A stretch of 51,300 nt of DNA from CAZWVA01 sp964636885 (GTDB taxonomy: Bacteria > Desulfobacterota_D > UBA1144 > Nemesobacterales > CSP1-2), in assembly GCA_964636885.1 (NCBI GenBank), contig CAZWVA010000012.1, forward strand, positions 1 through 51,300. The letters are read 5' to 3'. Shown in pieces: positions 16,534-25,011 of this stretch. How positions within the stretch are numbered: the first letter of the stretch is position 1; every line of letters begins with the position of its first letter. Below the pieces are notes generated by a model, which worked only from the letters and a program-made list of their open reading frames with translations, made no database searches and was not told the origin of the DNA. The position numbers were made by a program, and so were the translations under genes.

Positions 16534-17793
16534 TCAGTTAACCGCTACCGAAGCGGGTATTATGTCGACTTCTTCCTTTATCTTGGGGATCGCCTCGGCA
16601 AGCGCTATAAGTGTATCAGGATACGGATGACAGATCCCTATTGCAAGTCCTTTCGTTTTAGAAATCTCTACGAGTCTTTCTATTTGAGACCTCACATAAC
16701 CCTCCCCATGTAATCCCATGTCAAGAAAGATATCTCTCTCCGCGGCTTTCACATTTAACCTCTTCGCTATCCGGTATCCGGTTGTGTTTTGAGAGGTTCT
16801 ACTGTCAATAAAGAATAGCCCCCTGTCCTTTATCCTCCTTAGAACCAATTCCATAAGTTCGCCGTTTTCGGTGAACTTGGAACCCATGTGGTTATTTACG
16901 CCTTTTATATAGGGGATAGAATCCAGATTCCTGTCGAGTTTACTTAGTATTTCATCCTTTGGTAACCCTACGAGAAGCGCACCGTCTCCGGCATCAATCC
17001 CCGAATACCCAGAAGAATCTTTGGGCTCCATCGGAAGATGGAGTATAACATCCCATCCCTTTTTATAAGCCATCTGGGCGGCATAATGTGAATAGGGGAG
17101 ATTTGGGAGAACGGCAAAATTAAGAGGAGCCGGTAGTTTTAGAAGCTCATCAATCGGCTCTTTACTTAGCCCCAGATCATCCACTATTATAACCACCTTT
17201 GGCTTTTCTTTTCTGAATGCCCCTTTGGGAGGAACCTTTTCTTCTGTTATCGCTCGCTCCTTCGGGGAAATGGGGATCTTCTCCTCTTTTTCCTCATAGA
17301 AATCGAATCGGATTTTATGGGTTGAAACTCCATAGGCCTCTATATCCAGAATGAGAGAGCCGCTTCTCTTTTTTAACCTGAACCCTATATCGGGCTTGGA
17401 GAGGGCTCCTTGGAGTATATCTATGAGTTTCTTCTCCGTAACCCCTTTGGGAAGGTCGATAACCATATCCTTAAACTCCCATCTGATTTTACCATCCCCT
17501 CTCTCAATGACCTTTTTCGATTTAACGTCTCTTATAGAAACGCCCAGGTTAAAAAGCGCACCCACGATGTAACCGTCTATATCCTCTATAAGTGCGGTCA
17601 AATCGGATGAGTAGAGTCTCTCCTTAGGGGTTTTCTTGGAGATCTCCTTTCTTATATAGTAGAGGCCGTATAAGCTCAGACCGATGAATGCGACAAAGCC
17701 TATAGTAAAGATGAAAAACCTAACCGTTCTTTGGGTCTTATAGCCCCTCTTTGCCCTTGTTCTTCCGGTATAGACTCTCCGCCCTTTACGCAA
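16534..17793 (-). CDS. divergent polysaccharide deacetylase family protein (YibQ type)
   Basis: A 419-aa protein: a basic start, one membrane anchor (about 28-47), a linker domain, then the divergent polysaccharide deacetylase domain (about 195-415). Typical motifs are VVIIVDDLG, the HLPMEP block, NNHMGS and the late ICHPYP segment. Relatives in proteobacteria are predicted to act on peptidoglycan or other envelope glycans in the periplasm. The start is a TTG at 17793, 11 bp after the ctpA stop, with AAGGG as ribosome site inside the ctpA end. Tight coupling to ctpA is a common arrangement and supports an envelope role. Confidence 0.85.
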   Translation of the reverse strand: MRKGRRVYTGRTRAKRGYKTQRTVRFFIFTIGFVAFIGLSLYGLYYIRKEISKKTPKERLYSSDLTALIEDIDGYIVGALFNLGVSIRDVKSKKVIERGDGKIRWEFKDMVIDLPKGVTEKKLIDILQGALSKPDIGFRLKKRSGSLILDIEAYGVSTHKIRFDFYEEKEEKIPISPKERAITEEKVPPKGAFRKEKPKVVIIVDDLGLSKEPIDELLKLPAPLNFAVLPNLPYSHYAAQMAYKKGWDVILHLPMEPKDSSGYSGIDAGDGALLVGLPKDEILSKLDRNLDSIPYIKGVNNHMGSKFTENGELMELVLRRIKDRGLFFIDSRTSQNTTGYRIAKRLNVKAAERDIFLDMGLHGEGYVRSQIERLVEISKTKGLAIGICHPYPDTLIALAEAIPKIKEEVDIIPASVAVN

Positions 17794-17804
17794 AAGGGAA
17801 ACCC

Positions 17805-18959
17805 TTAACCTTTGGGGATGGCCTCGCCGAACTTAGAGACCCTAAGAAGTTCCACCGCCCTTTCGAGTTGGAAGTCTCTATTCTCTTTATTCTGAACTAT
17901 AATATCCGGTACTACACCAACCTCGTTAATCGATCTTCCACTCGGAGCATAAAACTTGGCTGTTGTAAGCTTTAGGCCGGATCCATCTTCAAGCCTTATT
18001 ATTGTCTGCACCGACCCCTTACCGAATGTTTGGGTTCCAAGGATAGCCGCCCTTTTATTGTCCTGTAGCGCTTCCGCAACGACCTCCGAGGCACTAGCGC
18101 TTCCCCTATTCACCATGACAACAAGAGGGTAATCATGGAATCTCCCGTTCCCTGTAGCGTAATAATCCATGGATTGGGTCTCTGCCCTTCCTCTAACACT
18201 GACGATAAGCCCACTTTTAAGAAACTCATCAACCACCTCTATGGCCTGATTAAGGAGACCCCCAGGGTTGTTTCTCAAATCCAGGATAATCCCCCTCAGT
18301 TTCCCTCCATTTTCGGCTTCCAGTTTTGTGAGGGCGTCTCTTAGCTCCTGAGAGGTCTTTTCTTGAAACTGAGAAAGCCTTATGTAGCCGATATGGTTAT
18401 CAAGGAGCTTAGAGCTAACGCTATCTACATGAATGATCTCCCTAATAAGGGTTATCTCCCTAGGGTTCTCCTCCCCCTCCCTTTTTATTGTGACTCTTAC
18501 AGGGCTTCCCTTAGGACCACGGAGCGCCTTTACTGCCTCATAAACCGCCATTCCTCGGGTCGGTTTCCCATCAATCGCTATTATATGATCCCCCGGTTTA
18601 ATTCCGGCCTTTGCCGCTGGCGTGCCCTCTATAGGGGATATTACTGTAAGGATGTCCTTTTCGACCGTGACCTCCATTCCCACACCGCCGAATTCCCCAG
18701 AAGTACCTATCTCGATCTCCTTGTAGCGCTCAGGGGTAAGATATACGGAGTATGGATCGAGTGTCTTTAACATTCCCTCAATCGCCCCAATGGTAAGCCT
18801 GTTAGGGTCAACCTTCTCTACGTAGTTTCTCTCAACCAGGTCCAAAACCCTTGTAAAATCGGAAAGCCCCTTATAGGTGGCCTCCTCTTCCTGAGCCATG
18901 ACGTTTGACGCTAGGACAGAGAGAAAAAGGGTCAAAACGATTAAGAAAGACCTTTTCAT
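17805..18959 (-). CDS. ctpA: S41 family C-terminal processing peptidase CtpA
   Basis: A 384-aa periplasmic serine protease that trims protein C-termini. A signal peptide covers about 1-23 (MKRSFLIVL...VMA). A PDZ domain follows (about 85-165, with GIKPGDHI). The S41 domain has the catalytic Ser in NRGSASASE and the catalytic Lys in TFGKGS. I chose the ATG at 18959 because the signal peptide begins there and a GGGGGAT ribosome site precedes it; the frame itself opens 18 codons earlier. It lies downstream of the split transketolase pair and upstream of the deacetylase on the same strand. Confidence 0.93.
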   Translation of the reverse strand: MKRSFLIVLTLFLSVLASNVMAQEEEATYKGLSDFTRVLDLVERNYVEKVDPNRLTIGAIEGMLKTLDPYSVYLTPERYKEIEIGTSGEFGGVGMEVTVEKDILTVISPIEGTPAAKAGIKPGDHIIAIDGKPTRGMAVYEAVKALRGPKGSPVRVTIKREGEENPREITLIREIIHVDSVSSKLLDNHIGYIRLSQFQEKTSQELRDALTKLEAENGGKLRGIILDLRNNPGGLLNQAIEVVDEFLKSGLIVSVRGRAETQSMDYYATGNGRFHDYPLVVMVNRGSASASEVVAEALQDNKRAAILGTQTFGKGSVQTIIRLEDGSGLKLTTAKFYAPSGRSINEVGVVPDIIVQNKENRDFQLERAVELLRVSKFGEAIPKG

Positions 18960-19025
18960 ACTATCCCCCGCTTTAATTCGCACATCCAAAACAATACATG
19001 TTAATCCTGCCAAGGATCGGCAGCC

Positions 19026-20030
19026 CTATAATAGGCCTACAGACTTCCTTCCAGAATTAAACTCCAGGAGTTCATGCACCGCTTGCACTATGTTTTTAGC
19101 CTTGAGACCGAAGTACTCAAGGAGCTTGAGTCCATCCCCGGATGTACCGTATCTGTCCTTCATCCCTATCCTTCTTATAGGAGTTGGACAGTGCTCTCCT
19201 AAAACCTCAGAGATAGCCCCTCCAAGTCCACCTATTATGTTATGATCCTCCGCCGTCACTACGGCTCCTGTCATCCTCGCCAGCTCAACTACGGTTTGAA
19301 CATCGATGGGCTTTACGGTTGAGACATTGACCACGGATGCACTTATCCCCTCCTTCTCCAGGATCTTTGCGGCCTGGAGCGATTCGTATACCATAATCCC
19401 TATGGCGAATATCACAACGTGTTTCCCCTCTCTAAGAACCGGGGCCTTTCCAATCTCAAATTCGTATGACTTCTTAAAGATAGTTGGGAACTTAGCCCTT
19501 GCAAGACGCACGTATACAGGTCCCTTGAGCTCCACTATTGTTCTTATTACCTTCTCGGTCTCTACAGCGTCGGCGGGCACTATTACCGTCATATTCGGAA
19601 GGACCCGCATAAGGGCTATATCCTCAAGGGCCTGATGCGTGGCCCCGTCTTCCCCTACCGTGACCCCAGCGTGAGTCGCAACTATCTTTACGTTGAGTTT
19701 TGGAAATGCGATCGATTGCCTCACGTGTTCCCATGCACGGCCCGTAGCAAAGACGGCGAACGTGCTTGCAAAGGGGATTTTCCCATAGAGGGCAAAACCC
19801 GCTGCCGTTGCCATCATATCCTGTTCGGAAACACCCATAGTAAAGAACCTATGTGGAAACTCCTTTCCAAATAGGTTAGTCTTGGTTGAAACCGTAAGGT
19901 CGGCATCAAGAACTACCAGATCCGGGTACACGCTTCCCAACTCCACAAGGGTCTTTCCGTAGACCTCTCTTATGTAAACGTGCTCCGAGACCTCATCCAA
20001 TACAAAGTCACTGAGTTTCGATCTGCTCAT
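19026..20030 (-). CDS. transketolase, C-terminal subunit
   Basis: A 334-aa protein with the pyrimidine-binding domain (EQDMMATAAGFALYGKIPF, THAGVTVGEDGATHQ) and the C-terminal transketolase domain (AEDHNIIGGLGGAI ... YGTSGDGLKLLEYFG). It forms the second half of a split transketolase in the non-oxidative pentose phosphate pathway. Its start overlaps the end of the N-terminal subunit gene (ATGA), so the two are coupled. A 1-deoxyxylulose-5-phosphate synthase half is less likely, given the sequence of the partner. Confidence 0.9.
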   Translation of the reverse strand: MSRSKLSDFVLDEVSEHVYIREVYGKTLVELGSVYPDLVVLDADLTVSTKTNLFGKEFPHRFFTMGVSEQDMMATAAGFALYGKIPFASTFAVFATGRAWEHVRQSIAFPKLNVKIVATHAGVTVGEDGATHQALEDIALMRVLPNMTVIVPADAVETEKVIRTIVELKGPVYVRLARAKFPTIFKKSYEFEIGKAPVLREGKHVVIFAIGIMVYESLQAAKILEKEGISASVVNVSTVKPIDVQTVVELARMTGAVVTAEDHNIIGGLGGAISEVLGEHCPTPIRRIGMKDRYGTSGDGLKLLEYFGLKAKNIVQAVHELLEFNSGRKSVGLL

Positions 20031-20866
20031 GCCGCCTCTCCTAGTTCGCTTAGTGCGATTTTGAGCTCCTCATCCGTGGGTGCGACTCCGTGATACCTTC
20101 CCTGATTCTCGAATATCGAAACACCCTTGCCCTTTACGGTGTTTGCTATAATCACGAAGGGTCTTCCCTTAGTCTCCTTCGCCCTGTCAAGTGCCGAAAT
20201 AAGGGCGTTAAAGTCATGACCATCTGAAAGGAATTCAACCTCCCAGCCAAAAGCACGCCACTTCTCAGGAACAGGCTCTATATCCTTGATCTCCGCCATA
20301 GCGCCGTCGTTCTGAAATCTGTTTCTGTCAACGATCGCACATAGGTTATCTAGCTTCCTGTAAGCCGAACTCATAATCGCCTCCCAAGTCGATCCCTCTT
20401 GGAGTTCCCCATCGCTTAGGAGCGCATATACCCTAAAGCCCTTCCCATCCATCTTCGCGGCCAGGGCTATCCCGTTTGCGATGGAAAGGCCATGCCCCAG
20501 AGAACCGGTCGAAGCCTCAATCCCCATATCAAGATCGTATTCGGGATGCCCTTGAAAACGGCTCCCGGGCTTTCTCAGGGTTTCAATAAACTCCTCACGA
20601 GGGAAATAACCGGCATGGGCGAGAACAGCGTAGAGCGCAGGAACGCCGTGTCCCTTCGATAGGATGAACCTGTCTCTTTCCGGCCAGCGCGGGTTTTTGG
20701 GATCGTACCTTAGCTCATAGAAATAGAGGGCCACTAGAATCTCAACGGAAGAGAGTGAGCCCCCGGTATGGCCCGATTTAGCATTGTGAAGCGCCTTTAG
20801 AAGGTCTATTCGCACATGCCTCGCAATCTCTTTTAAGACATCGATATCCTTTGTTCTTCCTATCAT
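20027..20866 (-). CDS. transketolase, N-terminal subunit
   Basis: A 279-aa thiamine-diphosphate-binding half of a split transketolase. Visible features are the SGHTGGSLSSVEI start, SKGHGVPALYA, GHGLSIANGIALAAK and the TPP/Mg motif SDGELQEGSTWEA ending in the NRFQ strand. With the coupled C-terminal subunit it equals one full enzyme of about 613 aa. The start codon has AGGT as a ribosome site and lies about 50 nt after a strong promoter shared back to back with hemL. Confidence 0.92.
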   Translation of the reverse strand: MIGRTKDIDVLKEIARHVRIDLLKALHNAKSGHTGGSLSSVEILVALYFYELRYDPKNPRWPERDRFILSKGHGVPALYAVLAHAGYFPREEFIETLRKPGSRFQGHPEYDLDMGIEASTGSLGHGLSIANGIALAAKMDGKGFRVYALLSDGELQEGSTWEAIMSSAYRKLDNLCAIVDRNRFQNDGAMAEIKDIEPVPEKWRAFGWEVEFLSDGHDFNALISALDRAKETKGRPFVIIANTVKGKGVSIFENQGRYHGVAPTDEELKIALSELGEAA

Positions 20867-20923
20867 TTACCTGTCTCTTCGGATATTTCACCGGTTCGAA
20901 ATAAACCATTTGTTGAAAATAGT

Positions 20924-20953
20924 ATAATATAATCCTACATACAGGGTTGTCAA
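20924..20953 (-). promoter_or_regulatory. promoter of the transketolase operon
   Basis: On the minus strand, TTGACA (20948-20953) and TATTAT (20924-20929) are 18 bp apart. Transcription would start near 20917, about 50 nt before the N-terminal subunit gene. The operon probably continues into ctpA, the deacetylase and the 59-aa gene. Confidence 0.6.
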
Positions 20954-20982
20954 ACAGCGGAATCCGGAGGCGACATCGAGTA

Positions 20983-21011
20983 TTGACAATCTTTCTCATT
21001 CCGTGTTAACT
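20983..21011 (+). promoter_or_regulatory. candidate hemL promoter
   Basis: TTGACA (20983-20988) with a weak -10 box TTAACT (21006-21011) at 17 bp spacing. It faces away from the transketolase promoter, and the two -35 boxes are about 30 bp apart. The hemL start is about 35 nt downstream. Confidence 0.4.
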
Positions 21012-21045
21012 ATTTGAGCCCTTTAGTGTCCACCCAAGGTAATAA

Positions 21046-22341
21046 ATGGCATTACAGATCAAGAAATCAAAGAGGTTATATAGGGTAGCGGAACGTCTTT
21101 TACCAGGAGGGGTAAACAGCCCCGTTCGCTCCTTTAGAGCCGTGGGGGGGACCCCCGTCTTCATATCAAAGGCCAAAGGGGCCTGGGCCTATGACGAAGA
21201 CGGGAACAGGTATATAGACTACGTGGCCTCTTGGGGACCGCTCATCCTCGGACACGCCCATCCCTATGTCGTAAGAGAGATAAAGAGGGCGGCCGAAAGG
21301 GGAACGAGCTACGGAGCCCCTTGTGAAAAGGAGATCGAGCTTGCTAGCCTCATAGTCAAACACGTTCCCTCAATCGAGATGCTGCGGATGACAAGCTCCG
21401 GTACAGAGGCCACTATGAGCGCGATCCGTCTTGCGCGGGCATATACTAAACGCGACTTGATAGTGAAGTTTGAGGGATGCTATCACGGGCATGCCGATTA
21501 TCTCCTAGTTAAGGCGGGTTCGGGAGCAACGACTTTTGGAACCCCTAGTAGCCCCGGTGTCCCCAAGGCGTTTACGGATGGGACACTACTGGCCAGGTAT
21601 AACGACATCCGATCCGTAGAGGACCTTTTTGCCAAATACGGGGATGAGATCGCATGCGTTCTAATAGAACCCGTGGCGGCTAATATGGGGGTTGTTCCGC
21701 CTTGCGAAGGGTTTCTCGAGGGATTAAGGAAAATCACCCAAGACTCTGGGGCGGTCCTTATTTTCGATGAGGTCATAACGGGGTTTAGATTGGGACTTGG
21801 CGGGGCGCAGAAGACCTACGGCGTTACACCAGACCTTACTTGCCTAGGAAAGATAATAGGAGGAGGGCTCCCGGTTGGGGCCTATGGGGGAAGGAAGGAG
21901 ATAATGAGTTTAGTCGCTCCAGTCGGCCCGGTGTATCACGCCGGTACGCTTTCGGGCAATCCACTTGCTATGTCCGCTGGGGTTGCAACGCTTACCAGAC
22001 TTAGGGAAAGGGGAACCTATAGGAGGTTAAGCGAACTAACCGTGGATCTCGTTGAAGGGCTTAGAGGGATCCTTAAAAAACTGGGAATAAAGGCACGGAT
22101 AAACTCAGTGGGATCTATGTTTACCCTGTTTTTCACAGACAGAGAGGTAATTGATTATGAATCCGCCCTTAGCTCGGATACCAAGACGTATTCGGAGTTC
22201 TTTAAAAACCTGTTAGGTGCTGGTATTATGTTTCCGCCTTCTCAGTTTGAAGCCGTGTTTCTTTCCCTCGCCCATTCTGAGAGAGAGATAGATATGACCC
22301 TCAAGGCCGCATATAAGGCGCTTAAGGAGTTAAGACCTTAG
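21046..22341 (+). CDS. hemL: glutamate-1-semialdehyde 2,1-aminomutase
   Basis: A 431-aa PLP enzyme making 5-aminolevulinate for tetrapyrroles by the C5 pathway. It shows the typical start LLPGGVNSPVRSF, the GTEATMSAIRLARA block, FEGCYHGHAD, the IFDEVITGFR cofactor strand and the PLP lysine K269 in CLGKIIGGGLPVGAYGG. Length is normal. The ATG has AAGG as a weak ribosome site. It is followed directly by the F0 ATP synthase genes, with only 12 bp to atpZ, so the five genes may share a transcript. Confidence 0.96.
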   Translation: MALQIKKSKRLYRVAERLLPGGVNSPVRSFRAVGGTPVFISKAKGAWAYDEDGNRYIDYVASWGPLILGHAHPYVVREIKRAAERGTSYGAPCEKEIELASLIVKHVPSIEMLRMTSSGTEATMSAIRLARAYTKRDLIVKFEGCYHGHADYLLVKAGSGATTFGTPSSPGVPKAFTDGTLLARYNDIRSVEDLFAKYGDEIACVLIEPVAANMGVVPPCEGFLEGLRKITQDSGAVLIFDEVITGFRLGLGGAQKTYGVTPDLTCLGKIIGGGLPVGAYGGRKEIMSLVAPVGPVYHAGTLSGNPLAMSAGVATLTRLRERGTYRRLSELTVDLVEGLRGILKKLGIKARINSVGSMFTLFFTDREVIDYESALSSDTKTYSEFFKNLLGAGIMFPPSQFEAVFLSLAHSEREIDMTLKAAYKALKELRP

Positions 22342-22353
22342 GGGGAAGTTAAG

Positions 22354-22602
22354 ATTAAAGAGAGAAAGGACCTTGGATGGACCATATACTTTGTCGTAGG
22401 AACTCAATTAGCGGTTTCTATTATAGCGGGTCTAATGCTGGGGCACTATGTTGATAAGTGGGTCGGAACAAAGACACCCTGGTTTACGTTCATCGGGCTT
22501 ATAGGTGGAGTGATTTCGGGGTTCAGTTTGCTTATGAGACTAGTGAAGAGAAGAAATGACAACGAAAGCGATGGGTCTAACAAAGACGCCGACCATAGGT
22601 AG
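22354..22602 (+). CDS. atpZ: AtpZ/AtpI-type F0F1 accessory membrane protein with apparent ATT start
   Basis: An 82-aa protein with two membrane helices. It contains GTQLAVSIIAGLMLGHYVDKW and PWFTFIGLIGGVISG, the hallmarks of AtpZ, which sits at the head of F0 operons and is linked to assembly or magnesium supply. The hemL stop TAG lies in the same frame five codons upstream, and no ATG, GTG or TTG occurs before the first helix. The codon at the expected position is ATT, 6 nt after GGGGGAA, so initiation at ATT is the simplest reading. It overlaps atpI by 47 bp. Function is inferred from family and position. Confidence 0.75.
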   Translation: MKERKDLGWTIYFVVGTQLAVSIIAGLMLGHYVDKWVGTKTPWFTFIGLIGGVISGFSLLMRLVKRRNDNESDGSNKDADHR

Positions 22603-22942
22603 GGTAGAAAAAGGCGGTCTAGTTGCTACTGGGATTCTCATAGCCGTAAATGCACTGATAGGCTCACGTGACATCGCCGTTGGAGCCGCAGTGGGTGGAA
22701 TACTGGTTATCACGAGCTTCTTTGCCACGAAGCTGGTAGTAGGCGCTCTTATCAGGAGCGCATATCCCAAGGGCCTTACCCTATTGGTTCTTCTAATCAA
22801 AATGATGATACCCGTTGCGATAGCCGTTTCCCTTTTCGTATTCACAAGAATAAACATCTATGGGTTTCTCATAGGGGTGACCGGAGTGGTGATAGTCATA
22901 CTTGGAGAAACCCTAAGAGGTAAGAAACATGGAACACTTTAG
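22556..22942 (+). CDS. atpI: ATP synthase subunit I
   Basis: A 128-aa hydrophobic protein with four predicted membrane helices. It sits between atpZ and atpB, the usual place for AtpI, a chaperone for assembly of the c-ring. Sequence conservation in AtpI is low, so the call depends on topology and neighbours. It overlaps atpZ (47 bp) and atpB (14 bp), implying coupled translation. Confidence 0.8.
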   Translation: MTTKAMGLTKTPTIGRVEKGGLVATGILIAVNALIGSRDIAVGAAVGGILVITSFFATKLVVGALIRSAYPKGLTLLVLLIKMMIPVAIAVSLFVFTRINIYGFLIGVTGVVIVILGETLRGKKHGTL

Positions 22943-23624
22943 TTGGTTTACCATGATCGGACTGGGAAGATACGACCACGTCCTTGGTGCGATTTTGGTT
23001 GTCCTCTTTCTAACATTTGCCGCTTATAAGATAAAGGGTAATCTCTCCAAAAAGAACTCCATTCTTCCTGACGAGAGGTTGTCTTTAAGGAACGTCTTTG
23101 AGATCCTGACACTGGATTTCCTTCTCGACCTCTTTACGAGTATAATGGGATCGAGGGAAAAGGCCAAAAGGTACTTTTCCCTTCTCGGGTCTGCCTTTTT
23201 CTTTATACTCTTTTCGAACATCCTGGGGCTTATTCCCGGTTTTCTTCCACCTACGGGAAACTACAATACACCCGTTGCCTGCGCCCTTGTGATCTTTGTC
23301 ATGTATAATTACTATGGTTTTAAAGAAAACGGCATCGGTTACTTGAAACACTTTATGGGACCCATGATCTACATCGCTCCGCTCATGATGATAATAGAGT
23401 TTATAAGCCATCTTGTGCGTCCTTTATCCCTTTCCCTCAGGCTTTTCTGGAACATGACCGGGGATCACCTTGTTCTTGGGATATTCACCAATCTCACACA
23501 CTTTGTAATCCCTGCGATATTTATCGCCCTTGGGCTTTTTGTGTCTTTTCTCCAGGCCTTTATCTTTACGGTTCTTTCGGCAATATATATTGCACTCTCT
23601 GTAGCACATGAACATGAGCATTAA
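22929..23624 (+). CDS. atpB: ATP synthase F0 subunit a
   Basis: A 231-aa integral membrane subunit forming the two ion half-channels beside the c-ring. The conserved helix IEFISHLVRPLSLSLRLF holds the essential arginine (in LSLRL). The segment after it reads FWNMTGDH where most relatives have FGNM, so a Trp replaces a near-invariant Gly. The N-terminal region and the SNILGLIPGFLPPT loop are typical. It overlaps atpI and is followed by atpE. Confidence 0.95.
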   Translation: MEHFSWFTMIGLGRYDHVLGAILVVLFLTFAAYKIKGNLSKKNSILPDERLSLRNVFEILTLDFLLDLFTSIMGSREKAKRYFSLLGSAFFFILFSNILGLIPGFLPPTGNYNTPVACALVIFVMYNYYGFKENGIGYLKHFMGPMIYIAPLMMIIEFISHLVRPLSLSLRLFWNMTGDHLVLGIFTNLTHFVIPAIFIALGLFVSFLQAFIFTVLSAIYIALSVAHEHEH

Positions 23625-23649
23625 AAAAACAACTAAAAAGGAGGTAACA

Positions 23650-23988
23650 ATGAGACGCTTCGTTTCGTTACTCGTGATGGTGGGGGTTGCGGTTCTAGCG
23701 GCCTTCGTTCCCCAGGTATTGGCCCAAGAGGCTGGGGGAACCGAGGGACACCTGGGAGAACTAACAAAGTTCGGACTCGCAATCGCCTCTGGTTTGGGAA
23801 TAGGTATAGCAGCCGGTATCGGAGGTTTGGGTCAGGGACGTGCGGTTGCCGCTGCCGTAAGTGGCATCGCAAGGAACCCCGGAGCCGCCTCTCGAATTCA
23901 GACCCCGATGATTATTGGTCTTGCTCTTATCGAGTCTCTGGTCATCTATGCCCTCGCTATCACGTTTTTGCTTCAGGCAAAGATCTAA
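23650..23988 (+). CDS. atpE: ATP synthase F0 subunit c with signal peptide
   Basis: A 112-aa subunit of the rotor ring. A signal-peptide-like start (1-25, ending VLA) precedes the two helices, as in many delta-proteobacteria. Helix 1 contains GIGGLGQGRA and the loop ARNPGA. Helix 2 has IGLALIESLVIYAL with the ion-binding Glu95. Gln62, Glu95, Ser96 and Tyr100 line up with the Na+-ligand positions of Ilyobacter subunit c, though the Thr after Ser is Leu here. I chose the ATG at 23650 because AAGGAGG lies 6 nt upstream and the signal peptide starts there. F1 genes are not in the window. Confidence 0.93.
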   Translation: MRRFVSLLVMVGVAVLAAFVPQVLAQEAGGTEGHLGELTKFGLAIASGLGIGIAAGIGGLGQGRAVAAAVSGIARNPGAASRIQTPMIIGLALIESLVIYALAITFLLQAKI

Positions 23989-23995
23989 ATATGGA

Positions 23996-24038
23996 AGAAG
24001 GGTGGGGAGTTAAAGACTCCCCTCATGCCTTCCCTTCT
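23996..24038 (+). terminator. two-tier hairpin after atpE
   Basis: GGGGAGT (24004-24010) pairs with ACTCCCC (24016-24022) around a 5-nt loop. An outer stem AGAAGGG (23996-24002) pairs with CCCTTCT (24032-24038). No long U-run follows, so it may be a weak terminator or a stabilising 3' end of the F0 mRNA. Confidence 0.45.
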
Positions 24039-24064
24039 GCCTTACAGGCTCTCAAATAAAAAGG

Positions 24065-24484
24065 GTGATACTGTCGGTCAGGGTTTATGAAAAACGCGCC
24101 TTTTTGGCTTATCTCCTTCTCTTATCCGGTTGCTATGCCGCCGGATTGAATGGAGGGGGAAAGACGGTTGCAGAAACCGCCTCTGCATACTACAAGATGC
24201 TTATGTGGAGGTACTACGACAGGGCATCTGTGTTTGTTGACGAGGAAAAGAGGAAAAGGTTTGAGGAGCTCTTTGCGGAAGACCGAAGTAACCTAAACAT
24301 CACGAACTATGAGATAAAAGAGGTGATTATGGAAGGGGATGAGAGGAGTCTGGTTAAGGTTCTTGTAACATACTATAAGTACCCCTCCGTTTCTGAAAAA
24401 ACCGTGGTCGTTGAAGACACGTGGGTCAGAAAGAAGGGCAGTTGGTACATCCGTTCCGATTTCGAGGATGAGATGTTTAGGTGA
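24065..24484 (+). CDS. putative lipoprotein, unknown function
   Basis: A 139-aa protein with a lipoprotein signal ending LLLLSGC; the lipidated Cys would be residue 23 from a GTG start at 24065. The mature part has mixed alpha/beta character, with an AETASAYYKMLMWRYYDRA helix and alternating strands. It resembles small nuclear-transport-factor-like or uncharacterised envelope lipoproteins, but I cannot name a family. The start is doubtful: GTG has no spaced ribosome site. An ATG at 24087 is out of frame by one base, and one more A in the following A5 run would give MKKRAFLAYLLLLSGC in frame. It stands alone after the F0 operon. Confidence 0.65.
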   Translation: MILSVRVYEKRAFLAYLLLLSGCYAAGLNGGGKTVAETASAYYKMLMWRYYDRASVFVDEEKRKRFEELFAEDRSNLNITNYEIKEVIMEGDERSLVKVLVTYYKYPSVSEKTVVVEDTWVRKKGSWYIRSDFEDEMFR

Positions 24485-24488
24485 GGTT

Positions 24489-24506
24489 TCCCTTCTTGGG
24501 AAGGGA
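24489..24506 (+). terminator. hairpin after the lipoprotein gene
   Basis: TCCCTTC (24489-24495) and GAAGGGA (24500-24506) form a perfect 7-bp stem with a 4-nt loop, 5 nt after the stop codon. The next bases are TAAAAAG rather than a U-run, so termination would be inefficient without help. Confidence 0.4.
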
Positions 24507-24600
24507 TAAAAAGTGCGATCTCAGGGAGTTCCTATATTAGAGCTTAAGACCCTCTAGATCCTAGTTCAATGGGAGCAAAGTTTAAGCGGTATAGCCGTCT

Positions 24601-25011
24601 TTAATTCTTATCGTTAGAAACGATTGCTTTCTCAGGCCTTACTAATTGGATGAAGTTAGGAGCAGGCATTGGTAGTTCGGGTTTGTGTGGTACGTCCTCT
24701 ATCATGACCTCGCTTGAGGATACAGGGTATGCAGGAAGATAAACCTCAGCACCGCATTTAGGGCAGAAGTCCCATTCGACCCTTACGGACTCACCGCAAT
24801 GATAACATCCAAATCCCTCTTTCGATTTGGACATAACGGCGCGGTTAATCCTATAAATCATATAGGACGATCCATAAAGGAGGAAAGGCAGGAAGACGAA
24901 GGCGGCGACAAGAACGATAAAAAGGAATATGGGAAGATGTGAAAGGTGTTGTAAACATACTGAGGATATATTATCCCAGTTTTGTACCTGTATAAAAATT
25001 GGATTCGTCAT
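24601..25011 (-). CDS. membrane-anchored zinc-ribbon protein, unknown function
   Basis: A 136-aa protein with one hydrophobic helix (about 27-48) and then a zinc ribbon with Cys69, Cys72, Cys83 and Cys86 (CYHCGE ... FCPKCGAE). A Pro-rich tail follows (about 93-120). The ATG has a strong ribosome site (AAGGAGGG, 6 nt). Such ribbons occur in many unrelated small membrane proteins, so no function follows. It is monocistronic, converging with the lipoprotein gene. Confidence 0.75.
   Translation of the reverse strand: MTNPIFIQVQNWDNISSVCLQHLSHLPIFLFIVLVAAFVFLPFLLYGSSYMIYRINRAVMSKSKEGFGCYHCGESVRVEWDFCPKCGAEVYLPAYPVSSSEVMIEDVPHKPELPMPAPNFIQLVRPEKAIVSNDKN

Noticed and set aside
20885..20910. tRNA T-loop-like sequence GGTTCGAAATAAACC
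   Set aside because: No acceptor, anticodon or D stem can be formed around it.
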